Position numbers and translations under genes: made by a program
Notes under the pieces: model-generated
The model's database searches: none
What the model saw: only the letters and a program-made list of their open reading frames with translations
What the model was told of the DNA's origin: nothing
Shown here: positions 55,311 to 64,000 of the stretch, one piece after another
Numbering within the stretch: the stretch's first letter is position 1
Layout: the number at the start of each line of letters is the position of its first letter
Assembly: GCF_002163715.1 (NCBI RefSeq)
Contig: NZ_CP015698.1
Span: 2,281,001-2,345,000, forward strand
DNA length: 64,000 bases
Origin: Curvibacter sp. AEP1-3
Lineage (GTDB): Bacteria; Pseudomonadota; Gammaproteobacteria; Burkholderiales; Burkholderiaceae_C
Reading direction: 5' to 3'

Positions 55311-57302
55311 ACGCGGGGACGCACTGCCGTCTCCGCTGCCGGTGCGGAACACCGAGACCGTGTTCACCAGCTCCCCGGCCTGGGTACGCAGGCTGCTCGC
55401 AGCAGCGGCCATTTCTTCGACCAGCGCCGCGTTTTGCTGAGTGGTCTGGTCCATCTGGTTGACCGCCTCACTGACCTGACTGACCCCGTTGCTCTGTTCT
55501 GAACTGGCCGCTGTGATTTCGCCCATGATGTCGTTCACCCGGCGAATGGATGCCACCACCTCGGTCATGGTCTCGCCCGCTTGATTGACCAGTTGCGTGC
55601 CCTGCTCCACGCGGCCCACGCTGTCGCTGATCAGGGTTTTGATTTCTTTGGCGGCCTCTGCACTTCGGCCCGCCAATGACCTCACCTCGCTGGCCACCAC
55701 AGCAAATCCACGCCCCTGCTCGCCGGCCCGGGCTGCCTCCACCGCCGCATTGAGCGCGAGGATGTTGGTCTGGAAGGCAATCCCGTCGATCACGCCGATG
55801 ATGTCGGCAATGCGGGCGGAAGACTGGTTGATGCCCTTCATGGTCTCCACCACCTGCTCCATCACTTGTCCGCCGCGCATGGCCACATCTGACGCGCTGA
55901 TGGCCAACTGGTTCGCTTGCTTCGCGTTGTCCACGTTGTGGCTCACCGTACCACTCAGGGTGGCCATGCTGCTGGCGGTTTGCTGCAAAGCACTCGCCTG
56001 CTGCTCGGTTCGCATGGACAGATCCTGGTTACCTTGGGCAATTTCTGAGCTGGCATTGGCCACGCTTTCTGAGCCCTCCCGCACGGACTCGACCACGCTA
56101 GCCAGACCTGAACCAATCTGATTGATGGCATCCACCATTTGGCCGATTTCGTCACTGCTGCGTTTGCTCAGTTGCACTGTAAGGTCACCACCGGCAATAC
56201 GGCTCGCGGCGCTTTGCACCTCTTTCAAAGGCCGGGTCACTGTGCGCTTGACCATGTAGAACAGAACCATGGCCGTGAATACGACCACCACCAGCCCCGA
56301 CATCGCAAAGATGTTTCGTACTGAGCGGACTTCGCTGGTGTATTCATCCACATAGGTTCCGCCCGCAACAACCCAGTTCCAGGGCTTCAGGAAGGTGAAG
56401 GCCACCACTTTTTCGCGTGCTTTGGTTTCGCCCATGCTGGCATTGATCCACGGGTAGCGGATAGTCCCGGACTTTTGCTCAAGGATGTCCTTGATGAACT
56501 CCCGTCCGTCCGGATCCTTGGAGTCCAGAATGTTTTTACCTTCCGATGCGGGGTGCACGATAAGGTTGCCGTAGTTGGCGCCCGGTCGCGCATCGAGCAC
56601 ATAAAAGTACCCGGAGTTGCCGATCTTCATGGCCCGGATGGTGTCTTTGAGACTCTTGAGGTAATCCGTGAAGTCCAACCCCACAAATGCCAGGCCGACC
56701 ACCTTGCCCGTGCCATCTTTGATGGGTTCGTAGTGCGTCATGTACTGGCGGCCGAACAATGCTGCAAGGCCGGTGAAGCTGTTGCCCTCGCGGACCGCCT
56801 TGTAACCCGGGTGGGCCCGGTCGAGTTGCGTACCCACCACCCGCTCACCTTTGTCGTTCTTGAGGGAGGTGGTCACACGGACGAAGTCCTCTCCACTGCT
56901 CGCAAAGACGGTCGCTACAGCGCCGGTAGCCTCTGTGAACTGGTCCACCAGACCGAAATCCATGTTGACCGGCTTGCCCGCGAGTGTCAGGACGGGTGTG
57001 GGTTTGTCCCCGATGTTGACGGTCTCGCCGCTGAGCGCAAAGCCCCCACTCAACTTGGCCGCGAAGGTTTTGGAGAGGCCGACCGCACGTTTACGCAAGT
57101 CAGCGTCTGTGGCCTCCACCAGATCGACGATGAGTTTGGTTTTGTCTCCCACCTCACGGTTGGCACGGCTTTCGATCACCTGCCCCAAGGTGTATCCGAT
57201 GCTGCCGACCAGCACCGCCACAAAGACACCAACCAGCGCGACGATGCTCAATGAGAGCTTGCCCCCCACACCCAGACGGGAATACCACGGCGTTTTGTTC
57301 AT
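55296..57302 (-). CDS. Methyl-accepting chemotaxis protein with periplasmic Cache sensor
   Basis: 668 residues from ATG 57302. Membrane segment about 18-40, a large periplasmic region (about 41-335) of the Cache_3/Cache_2 type, with ATVFASSGEDFVRVTTSL, VGLAFVGLDF, GYFYVLDARPG and a second-lobe WNWVVAGGTY. Then membrane segment, HAMP and signalling hairpin with [19 protein letters not shown]. Cache receptors sense organic acids, amino acids or purines. Ends without a pentapeptide. Overlaps rocF by 15 bases tail to tail. Confidence 0.92.
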   Translation of the reverse strand: MNKTPWYSRLGVGGKLSLSIVALVGVFVAVLVGSIGYTLGQVIESRANREVGDKTKLIVDLVEATDADLRKRAVGLSKTFAAKLSGGFALSGETVNIGDKPTPVLTLAGKPVNMDFGLVDQFTEATGAVATVFASSGEDFVRVTTSLKNDKGERVVGTQLDRAHPGYKAVREGNSFTGLAALFGRQYMTHYEPIKDGTGKVVGLAFVGLDFTDYLKSLKDTIRAMKIGNSGYFYVLDARPGANYGNLIVHPASEGKNILDSKDPDGREFIKDILEQKSGTIRYPWINASMGETKAREKVVAFTFLKPWNWVVAGGTYVDEYTSEVRSVRNIFAMSGLVVVVFTAMVLFYMVKRTVTRPLKEVQSAASRIAGGDLTVQLSKRSSDEIGQMVDAINQIGSGLASVVESVREGSESVANASSEIAQGNQDLSMRTEQQASALQQTASSMATLSGTVSHNVDNAKQANQLAISASDVAMRGGQVMEQVVETMKGINQSSARIADIIGVIDGIAFQTNILALNAAVEAARAGEQGRGFAVVASEVRSLAGRSAEAAKEIKTLISDSVGRVEQGTQLVNQAGETMTEVVASIRRVNDIMGEITAASSEQSNGVSQVSEAVNQMDQTTQQNAALVEEMAAAASSLRTQAGELVNTVSVFRTGSGDGSASPRLLAH

Positions 57303-57501
57303 GAGAACTTCTCCACAAAGAGACTTCAGGCAACACAAATTTATATTATTTAATTAAATTACACAAATAGATTAATTAAATCCTGCATTTGGTTAAATCA
57401 ATGATCGCTGTGTGGACACTCAAACGCGCATCGTGAGTGGTCCAAGGGCCTGACGGGCGGCAAGCGACAATAGAGTCCCGCCCTCTCATCACACACCTGA
57501 T

Positions 57502-58719
57502 ATGACCACCCTAGGAACCCCACTGTCCCCCAATGCCACCAAAGTCATGCTGCTGGGCAGCGGAGAACTGGGCAAGGAAGTACTGATTGCACTGCAGCGT
57601 CTGGGCGTGGAGACCATTGCCGTGGACCGCTACGAAAACGCACCCGGCCAGCAGGTGGCCCACCATGCACGCACCATCACCATGAGCGACCCCGCTCAGC
57701 TCAAGGCGCTGGTGGAAGCCGAGCGCCCCATGCTGGTGGTCCCCGAAATTGAAGCCATTGCCACGCCCATGCTTGAAGAGCTGGAGGCCGCTGGCACCGT
57801 CCGCGTGATTCCGACAGCACGCGCTGCGCGCCTGACCATGGACCGCGAAGGCATACGCCGCCTTGCGGCGGAAACACTGGGCTTGCCAACCAGCCCCTAC
57901 CAATTCTGCGACTCACTGGCTGAACTCCAGGCTGCGATTGAAGGTGTGAATGGCAAGCCGGGCATCGGCTACCCCTGTATCGTCAAGCCGGTGATGAGCA
58001 GCTCCGGCAAGGGCCAAAGCAAAATCGACGGCCCGGCTGACGTACAAAAAGCATGGGACTACGCCATGGCTGGCGGCCGCGTCAGCCATGGTCGAGTGAT
58101 CGTGGAAGGCTTCATCGACTTCGACTATGAAATCACACAACTGACCGTGCGCTCTGTGGGCGCGGATGGAAACATCGTGACCAGTTTCTGCGATCCTATC
58201 GGCCACATCCAGGTCAGTGGTGACTATGTGGAAAGCTGGCAACCCATGGCGATGCACCCCACCGCGTTGGAGCGCGCGCGTGAAGTGTCCAAGACCGTGA
58301 CCGACAACCTCGGTGGGCAGGGCTTGTTCGGTGTGGAATTGTTTGTGAAGGGTGACCAGGTGTGGTTCAGCGAAGTAAGCCCGCGCCCGCATGACACCGG
58401 TCTTGTGACTTTGTGCACGCAGCACCAAAGCGAGTTTGAACTGCATGCCCGCGCCATTCTGGGTTTGCCGGTGGACACCTCTTTGCGCAACCCGGGTGCC
58501 AGCGCTGTGATTTACGGCGGCGTGGAAGCACAGGGCATAGTGTTTGATGGTGTGGAAGAGGCCCTGCGTGTGCCCAACACAGACCTGCGCCTGTTCGGCA
58601 AACCCGAGAGCTTCACCAAGCGACGCATGGGCGTGGCCTTGGCGCGCGCCACTGATACCGACACGGCCCGCGCCAACGCGAAGTTGGCAGCCTCCAAGGT
58701 CAAGCCCCGCGCGGTATAA
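57502..58719 (+). CDS. purT: Formate-dependent phosphoribosylglycinamide formyltransferase PurT
   Basis: Uses ATP and formate for the third step of purine synthesis, bypassing folate. 405 residues, ATP-grasp protein. N-terminal [17 protein letters not shown], central [11 protein letters not shown] (P-loop-like turn) and [19 protein letters not shown]-terminal [11 protein letters not shown]. The 199-base gap to the divergent chemoreceptor is AT-rich near the receptor side; no clear operator seen. Confidence 0.95.
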   Translation: MTTLGTPLSPNATKVMLLGSGELGKEVLIALQRLGVETIAVDRYENAPGQQVAHHARTITMSDPAQLKALVEAERPMLVVPEIEAIATPMLEELEAAGTVRVIPTARAARLTMDREGIRRLAAETLGLPTSPYQFCDSLAELQAAIEGVNGKPGIGYPCIVKPVMSSSGKGQSKIDGPADVQKAWDYAMAGGRVSHGRVIVEGFIDFDYEITQLTVRSVGADGNIVTSFCDPIGHIQVSGDYVESWQPMAMHPTALERAREVSKTVTDNLGGQGLFGVELFVKGDQVWFSEVSPRPHDTGLVTLCTQHQSEFELHARAILGLPVDTSLRNPGASAVIYGGVEAQGIVFDGVEEALRVPNTDLRLFGKPESFTKRRMGVALARATDTDTARANAKLAASKVKPRAV

Positions 58720-58725
58720 CGCCGT

Positions 58726-59772
58726 TCAGGCAGGCAGCGGTATGGCGCGGGTTTCGCCATGCCGCAACAACCACACGCGGTCTTGCGCCAGCCCTTGCGC
58801 TTGCAGCGCAGCGGCCAGATCGCGTGGTGGTTGGTCGAAGGCCTCTTGAGTGAGCATGAAGGTGCCCCAATGCACCCCCATGGCCAGCGGCGCATCCAGA
58901 TCCAGCAGCATCTGTACGGCATCGGTCGGGTTCACATGCATTGGTTTCATGAAGTCTCGTGGCAGATAAGCGCCTATGGGCAATGCCACAAAGTCCATGG
59001 CGCCTATGCGCTGGCGTATGGTTTTGAAGTCCTTGCTGTAGCCCGTATCGCCGGGGAATAGAAAGCGCCAAGGCTGAGCCCCGGGGCGTGACCACTCCAG
59101 ACAATATCCGCCCCACAGCGATGCATTGGTATCCCAAGGTGTGCGCCGGCTCCAATGCTGCGATGGTGTGAAGTGCAGCTTGACCTTGTGGGGCATGTCC
59201 ACGGACTGCCACCAATCCAACTCGGTCACGTTGGCAATACCCCGGCGATCAAACCAGGCTTTCAAGCCCTTGGGCACCAGAAACTCGGGCGTTTGGCCCG
59301 AGGCCAACAGGCGCGTGATGGTGGCATCGCACAAGTGGTCGTAATGGTTGTGCGAAATAAGCACCAGATCGATGGGCGGCAATTGCTCAGGGCTGATGGG
59401 AGCACGCACTCTGCGGCGCGCGCCAAACTTGCCCATGGGTCCGGCAAAATCGGAGAGGGTCGGATCCATCAACACATTGAGTCCGGCCACTTGCAACAGA
59501 ACCGTTACATGACCCAGCCAGGTCACGCGAGGCGCGTCCTGCCGCTGCAGCAGCCGCGCATGGTCCACCGGCACCGACCAGGCCTTTTCAAATCCAGCAT
59601 ACCCGTCCGCGGGTTCGGTCTGGGGCTTGAAATCGCCACGGAGTGAGCGCCAGACCATCTCGTACCATGGGAAATTGCCGATCACGACCCCAGGATCGGA
59701 GTTGGCGTACCGGTGTGCAGGGCGGAGTTCAGAGGACATAACGCGACCAGAAGCGATGGACGCGCTGATCAT
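58726..59772 (-). CDS. Metallo-beta-lactamase-fold hydrolase (NAPE-PLD/UlaG-like)
   Basis: 348 residues; ATG 59772 is used, ATG 59739 is an alternative. Metal-binding HNHYDHL at about residue 126 (HxHxDH type) and later FPGDTGYS and HWGTFMLT. This branch includes N-acyl-phosphatidylethanolamine phospholipase D and RomA-like enzymes. Cytoplasmic, no signal peptide. Substrate not identifiable. Convergent with purT, 6 bases apart. Confidence 0.85.
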   Translation of the reverse strand: MISASIASGRVMSSELRPAHRYANSDPGVVIGNFPWYEMVWRSLRGDFKPQTEPADGYAGFEKAWSVPVDHARLLQRQDAPRVTWLGHVTVLLQVAGLNVLMDPTLSDFAGPMGKFGARRRVRAPISPEQLPPIDLVLISHNHYDHLCDATITRLLASGQTPEFLVPKGLKAWFDRRGIANVTELDWWQSVDMPHKVKLHFTPSQHWSRRTPWDTNASLWGGYCLEWSRPGAQPWRFLFPGDTGYSKDFKTIRQRIGAMDFVALPIGAYLPRDFMKPMHVNPTDAVQMLLDLDAPLAMGVHWGTFMLTQEAFDQPPRDLAAALQAQGLAQDRVWLLRHGETRAIPLPA

Positions 59773-59826
59773 GCCTCAGCCGGAAAAGACCGGGAGACAC
59801 AAGGGCGGATTCAGATCCGTTGCCGC

Positions 59827-61242
59827 TTATTGGTGAAACACCGAAACCGTCTGCACCAGCTCCTGGGCCTGGCTGCGCAAGCTGCCGGCTGCCGCTGCCA
59901 TCTCCTCCACCAACGCCGCGTTCTGTTGCGTCGCTTGGTCCATCTCGGTGACCGCTTCACTGACCTCGCTGACGCCTTGGGCCTGAGCGGTACTGGCGGC
60001 GCTGATCTCACCCATGATGTCGGTCACACGGCGGATGCTGGTCACGACTTCCGTCATGGTCTCCCCTGCATGGTTCACCAGTGCGCTGCCTTGTTCCACA
60101 CGCTCGACACTGGCGTTGATGAGGGTCTTGATTTCCTTTGCGGCTTCTGCGCTTCGGCCAGCGAGTGAGCGGACCTCACTTGCCACCACGGCAAAGCCAC
60201 GGCCTTGCTCGCCGGCACGTGCAGCCTCCACCGCCGCATTCAAAGCAAGAATATTGGTTTGGAAAGCGATGCCGTCGATCACGCTGATGATGTCGCTGAT
60301 CTTGCGGCTGGCTTCGTTGATGCCCTGCATGGTCTGCACCACTTGGCCCACCACTTCACCCCCCTTGGTGGCGGTAGTGCTGGCCGTCATGGCCAGTTGG
60401 TTAGCCTCGCGCGCATTTTCTGCGGACTGTTGCACCGCACTGGTCAGCTGGGTCATGCTGCTGGAGGTACGCTGCAAATTGGCAGCCGTCTGCTCTGTCC
60501 GGTTGCTGAGGTCCTGATTACCGCTGGCGATTTCAGAGCAAGCCACCTCGATGCTCGCAGAGTTACTGCGCACCGCCGCCACTGCGGCTTCCATACGCGC
60601 CAAGGTTTCGCGCAACATGTCACCACCTTTGGTCGTGGTTTTCACGTCGTGGACATTCAAGTCAATGGTGGCATCACGATTGACTTGGGCCACGAGCACC
60701 CGCAACTCGTCGCCCTCGCGGGCAGCACGCGCCATGTTGATCGCCATGACCGACTCCACACTCGTCTGGATGATGACGTACACAGCATGGATCACGATGC
60801 GCCCGAAATCAGGTTCGCTGATGCAATACAAACCGAAACCTGCCGCCTGCAGACGGTCAAACACCACATGGTGAACGGCGAACAATACGGCGCCGAACAC
60901 GATGACACGCCAATCCCGGTAGGTCAAAAATAGCGCGAGTGACACGAAGACACCGAAGTGCATTTCCTCCATGCCGCGCGCCAATTGAATGTGCAAAACC
61001 ACGAAGGCAACGAGCACAAAAGCCAATACAAAACGGCTTAGCACGGTGTATCGGGCGGCAGCAAAAACGCCGACAGCAGCCGCCAGCAGCACAACCGTGG
61101 CGCCTATGGCCAACCCGCTGTCCACAAAGGAAAAACCCAAAACTACAGCCGCTATCGCAGAAAGGACGATGTAGCTCAGGAGAACGCGATCCCCCAACAT
61201 GGCGAGCGCTTCAGTACTGGTACGGGTTCGAGCATGGGTCAT
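59827..61242 (-). CDS. Methyl-accepting chemotaxis protein with membrane-embedded sensor region
   Basis: 471 residues. The first 170 residues form about five to six hydrophobic segments with only short loops, so no periplasmic ligand domain. No typical HAMP domain is seen between the membrane part and the coiled coil. The signalling hairpin is standard, with [19 protein letters not shown]. Such receptors may sense membrane state, redox or light rather than soluble ligands. Divergent from the PAS-GGDEF-EAL-REC gene. Confidence 0.88.
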   Translation of the reverse strand: MTHARTRTSTEALAMLGDRVLLSYIVLSAIAAVVLGFSFVDSGLAIGATVVLLAAAVGVFAAARYTVLSRFVLAFVLVAFVVLHIQLARGMEEMHFGVFVSLALFLTYRDWRVIVFGAVLFAVHHVVFDRLQAAGFGLYCISEPDFGRIVIHAVYVIIQTSVESVMAINMARAAREGDELRVLVAQVNRDATIDLNVHDVKTTTKGGDMLRETLARMEAAVAAVRSNSASIEVACSEIASGNQDLSNRTEQTAANLQRTSSSMTQLTSAVQQSAENAREANQLAMTASTTATKGGEVVGQVVQTMQGINEASRKISDIISVIDGIAFQTNILALNAAVEAARAGEQGRGFAVVASEVRSLAGRSAEAAKEIKTLINASVERVEQGSALVNHAGETMTEVVTSIRRVTDIMGEISAASTAQAQGVSEVSEAVTEMDQATQQNAALVEEMAAAAGSLRSQAQELVQTVSVFHQ

Positions 61243-61368
61243 GGCTCATCCTAACATTTTTAACAATTTAAATAAATTATATTTCACTCTGTCTAAGTTA
61301 TCGTTCAAAAGAGCCCCTGAAATCCAAGGCTTTTTGCATGTCGGCACCTCATAAATTTCACACTTCAC

Positions 61369-61388
61369 GGTGCATCAATGGATGCACC
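61369..61388 (+). promoter_or_regulatory. Perfect 8-base hairpin with the start codon in its loop
   Basis: GGTGCATC and GATGCACC pair around AATG, so the ATG of the downstream gene (61378) lies in the loop and the last arm is coding. An outer CACTT/AAGTG match at 61361-61365 and 61397-61401 could extend it. Could limit initiation or be a protein-binding dyad. Confidence 0.5.
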
Positions 61389-64000
61389 TTCGGGTAAAGT
61401 GAAAAATATCACTCAGCACACGACTGTGACCCCTCCAAAACCCTTCTCCGCTGACTCCGCACCTGCAGGCGGGGAAGATCGTTTTGATGAAAACGATGCC
61501 AGTCTGTGGAAGCTTGCGTTGGAGGGATCGGGTGCCGGTGCGTGGGACTGGAACCTGGAAACCGGCGACCAGGTCCACTCCCGCCGATGGCAGGAAATGC
61601 TGGGCTATGAATATGGCGAGATAGTGGCACGCAACCGGAGCTTTGTGGAGCGCATCCACCCGGAGGACCGCGAGCGGGTCGAAAGATCCTTCAACCAGTA
61701 CCTCGAAGGCAAAACCGCCTCTTATTCCACCGAGCTCAGGCTCCGGTGCAAGGACGGCACTTGGAAGTGGATTTTGACCAGCGGCATGGTGGTCCGCAGA
61801 AGCGCAGACGGAAAGCCGCTGCGGATGATCGGCACCCACGTCGATATCCAGGAACGCAAAGAAGCAGAGGCGCTGCTCCAGCAAAGTGAAGAGCGATGGA
61901 AATTGGCGATGGAGAGCACAGGGGACGGCATCTGGGACTGGCATATCCCCGAGGGACGGGAGTTTTACTCCAAGCGACTGGTTGAGATGTATGGCTTCAC
62001 GGAAAAAGAGCTCCATCAGCACCCGGACGCCTTGGATAGCCGGACGCACCCCGACGATCTGCCGCAGATGCTCAATGACAGGCAGGCGCATTTTGATGGC
62101 TTGACGCCGACTTATCACAACGAACACAGAGTCCGGTGCAAAGACAACACCTGGAAATGGGTTCTCACCCGCGGCATGGTCGTCAGCCGTGATGCCGAAG
62201 GCAGGCCTCGGCGCATGGTCGGAACCCACACCGACATCTCTGCCCGCAAACAAGCCGAAGCGCTGGTACGCCAACAGGCCTACTTTGATCCGCTCACCGG
62301 CCTGCCCAACCGCCGCATGCTGCGGGACCGTATCGAGCAGGAGATCAAGCGGAACCGGCGTGATGGTCGCAAGATGGCCGTCCTCTTCATTGACCTGGAC
62401 CACTTCAAGGAAGTCAATGACACCATGGGGCACGACGCGGGCGACTTGCTGCTCATGGAAGCAGCCCGGCGACTGCGGGCGTGTGTGCGGGAACACGACA
62501 CCGTGGCGCGCATGGGCGGTGACGAATTCACCTTGTTGATTACCGAACTGGAAACAGACTCTCATCTGGAACACCTGCTGCAAAAACTGTTGCACACGCT
62601 CTCAAGTCCGTTTGAGTTACACCGCGAGCGCGTATTCGTGTCAGCCAGCATAGGTGTCACGCTGTGCCCTGACGATGGCTCAGAGGTCGAAGCACTTTAT
62701 AAAAATGCGGACCAGGCGATGTACGAAGCCAAGGGAGCAGGACGTAACCGATTCAGCTTCTTCACGCCCGCCTTGCACGAGGCTGCGGTACAGCGTGCCC
62801 GCATTACCAACGACCTGCACGACGCGCTCGCACAACAGCAGTTTGAGCTGCACTTCCAACCGATTGTGGATTTGAGTAGCGGCCAGGTCCGCAAGGCGGA
62901 GGCTCTCTTGCGGTGGCGCCACCCCAAACGTGGAATGATCAGTCCGGCAGACTTCATCCCGGTGGCCGAGGCCAGCGAGTTGATAGTCGAGATAGGAGAT
63001 TGGGTTTTCTCTGAGGTGTCGCGGCAACTGCTGGTGTGGCGCAACACGCTACACCCGCACTTCCAAATCAGCATGAACAGTTCCCCGGTGCAGTTCCGCA
63101 GACGCTGTCCTGCAGAGAAATCGTGGGTCAAGCGCCTGGAAGCAATGGGACTTCCCGGCATGAGCCTGGTCGTTGAAATCACCGAAGGCCTGCTGCTGGA
63201 GACCAATGCATCGGTCTCCGAGCAATTGCTCGAATGGCGGGATGCTGGCATCCAAGTCGCACTGGACGATTTCGGTACGGGCTATTCGTCGCTGGCCTAC
63301 CTGCAACAGCTGGACATCGACTACATCAAGATCGACAAATCTTTTGTGCAGGGCTTGGACCCGGGGGGCACCCAATTTATTTTGTGCAAAGCCATGGTGG
63401 TCATGGCGCATGCGTTGGGCCTGCGCGTGGTGGCTGAAGGGGTTGAAACTTCACAACAACGCGATCTGCTCATCGAAGCGGGATGCGATTTCGCCCAAGG
63501 CTATTTTTTCTCACGGCCCATGCCCGCAGATGCGCTGCAAACACTGCTTTCCACGCCGCAATTAAGCCAGCAATGGATACCCACGACTACACTCCACGGC
63601 ATGCAACTGCTTGTGATTGATGACCACCCTATCGTGCGCCAAGGCATGGTGGCGGCGCTGCGTCAACTTCAAGCGGGTATAGAGGTGCTGGAGGCCAGCG
63701 ATGGTGCCCATGGGCTTGAACTGCTGGAAGCGAACCCGCGCATCAAAGCGGTGCTGATCGACCTGGAAATGCAACCCTTGGGTGGCATTCCGACCATACG
63801 CCAGATCCGTCAAATGCAACCTGCCTTGCCGGTGTTGGTCGTCGCAGGCTCCGAGCAGCCCGAAGACTTTCACGCGGCGATTCAGGCCGGCGCTAACGGG
63901 TATTGCCCCAAATCTGCGGGATTGCGCACCATGCGGCATGCGCTGCGCCAGGTGCTGGATGGCACCTTGTATGTGCCAACATTCATGGGACCTGCCTCAC
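61378..64000 (+). CDS. PAS-PAS-GGDEF-EAL-REC fusion protein, partial (runs off window)
   Basis: Over 874 residues, open to the right edge. Two PAS/PAC regions (about 40-170 and 170-300), GGDEF (about 300-470) with MGGDEF, EAL (about 490-730) with EALLRW and DDFGTGYSS, then a short linker and a receiver domain from residue 742 (LLVIDDHPIVRQGM, acceptor Asp in VLIDLEMQP, Lys in GYCPKSAG). The receiver is of NarL type, so a LuxR helix-turn-helix could follow beyond the window. Frame checked continuous from ATG 61378 through the receiver. c-di-GMP turnover plus DNA or protein output is inferred. Confidence 0.85.
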   Translation, partial: MDAPSGKVKNITQHTTVTPPKPFSADSAPAGGEDRFDENDASLWKLALEGSGAGAWDWNLETGDQVHSRRWQEMLGYEYGEIVARNRSFVERIHPEDRERVERSFNQYLEGKTASYSTELRLRCKDGTWKWILTSGMVVRRSADGKPLRMIGTHVDIQERKEAEALLQQSEERWKLAMESTGDGIWDWHIPEGREFYSKRLVEMYGFTEKELHQHPDALDSRTHPDDLPQMLNDRQAHFDGLTPTYHNEHRVRCKDNTWKWVLTRGMVVSRDAEGRPRRMVGTHTDISARKQAEALVRQQAYFDPLTGLPNRRMLRDRIEQEIKRNRRDGRKMAVLFIDLDHFKEVNDTMGHDAGDLLLMEAARRLRACVREHDTVARMGGDEFTLLITELETDSHLEHLLQKLLHTLSSPFELHRERVFVSASIGVTLCPDDGSEVEALYKNADQAMYEAKGAGRNRFSFFTPALHEAAVQRARITNDLHDALAQQQFELHFQPIVDLSSGQVRKAEALLRWRHPKRGMISPADFIPVAEASELIVEIGDWVFSEVSRQLLVWRNTLHPHFQISMNSSPVQFRRRCPAEKSWVKRLEAMGLPGMSLVVEITEGLLLETNASVSEQLLEWRDAGIQVALDDFGTGYSSLAYLQQLDIDYIKIDKSFVQGLDPGGTQFILCKAMVVMAHALGLRVVAEGVETSQQRDLLIEAGCDFAQGYFFSRPMPADALQTLLSTPQLSQQWIPTTTLHGMQLLVIDDHPIVRQGMVAALRQLQAGIEVLEASDGAHGLELLEANPRIKAVLIDLEMQPLGGIPTIRQIRQMQPALPVLVVAGSEQPEDFHAAIQAGANGYCPKSAGLRTMRHALRQVLDGTLYVPTFMGPAS

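Noticed and set aside
55296..61377. Sigma-28 (FliA) promoters before the chemoreceptors
   Set aside because: AT-rich upstream stretches exist, but I found no convincing TAAA-N15-GCCGATAA match.

Overview
The window looks like chromosome of a betaproteobacterium of the family Comamonadaceae (Burkholderiales), probably Rhodoferax-like. Supporting points are the lptA-lptB-rpoN and recG/oxyR/ubiA gene orders, two Bug-type solute-binding proteins, a PhaM-type PHB granule protein, a DUF3567 protein typical of Burkholderiales, tandem DUF3108 proteins and a uniform high-GC codon style. The genus is inference. I see no rRNA, tRNA, CRISPR array, prophage or insertion sequence, and no gap between genes exceeds about 210 bases.

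Layout. Positions 1-9585 are housekeeping on the minus strand: an RlmL-type RNA methyltransferase (cut by the window edge), a ClpP-like/rhodanese fusion, rpoN-lptB-lptA, a DHH phosphoesterase, dsbA, a SPOR protein and argS. Positions 9729-18942 hold a PsiF repeat protein, a membrane GGDEF/EAL protein, ubiA, oxyR, an EamA transporter, two less-known proteins and recG. Positions 19011-23080 hold a Bug protein, a possible Cys-His-Asp protein and queA-tgt (queuosine). Positions 23207-28681 hold two chemoreceptors, a FIST sensor and PhaM. Positions 28794-32722 form a copper/metal-handling cluster (PepSY, DUF2946, PCuAC, YcnI, a second DUF2946-like protein). It faces a DksA/TraR-like gene that has an FNR-type box upstream. 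Positions 33284-41777 are mixed: MarC, S-formylglutathione hydrolase, FAH-family, two DUF3108, DUF3567, purU, a chemoreceptor and psd.

Positions 41917-48015 are the clearest accessory pathway: a hydroxycinnamate (ferulate/coumarate) catabolic cluster. It has a CoA ligase, enoyl-CoA hydratase, SDR dehydrogenase and Bug protein in one operon, a divergent amidohydrolase, a MarR regulator, and a perfect 8+5+8 palindrome in the divergent promoter region. The gene set matches the CouLMNO/CouR arrangement. Positions 48225-51807 carry a LysR regulator and glcD-lrgA-lrgB, which suggests glycolate oxidation coupled to an LrgAB-type carboxylate carrier. Then come PhyH, a class-3 asparaginase overlapping arginase, a Cache chemoreceptor, purT, an MBL hydrolase, a chemoreceptor without a periplasmic domain, and a PAS-PAS-GGDEF-EAL-REC protein running off the right edge. 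There are five chemoreceptors in all, so the organism is probably motile.

The most unusual signal is a dispersed, structured 41-base repeat with eight copies. Its internal spacing is identical in every copy (17-base AT-rich arm pair, 5-base linker, GCGC, 11 bases, GCGC). Five of the six intergenic copies sit 2-27 bases past a stop codon, and two copies are translated, inside rpoN (linker region II) and near the N-terminus of glcD.
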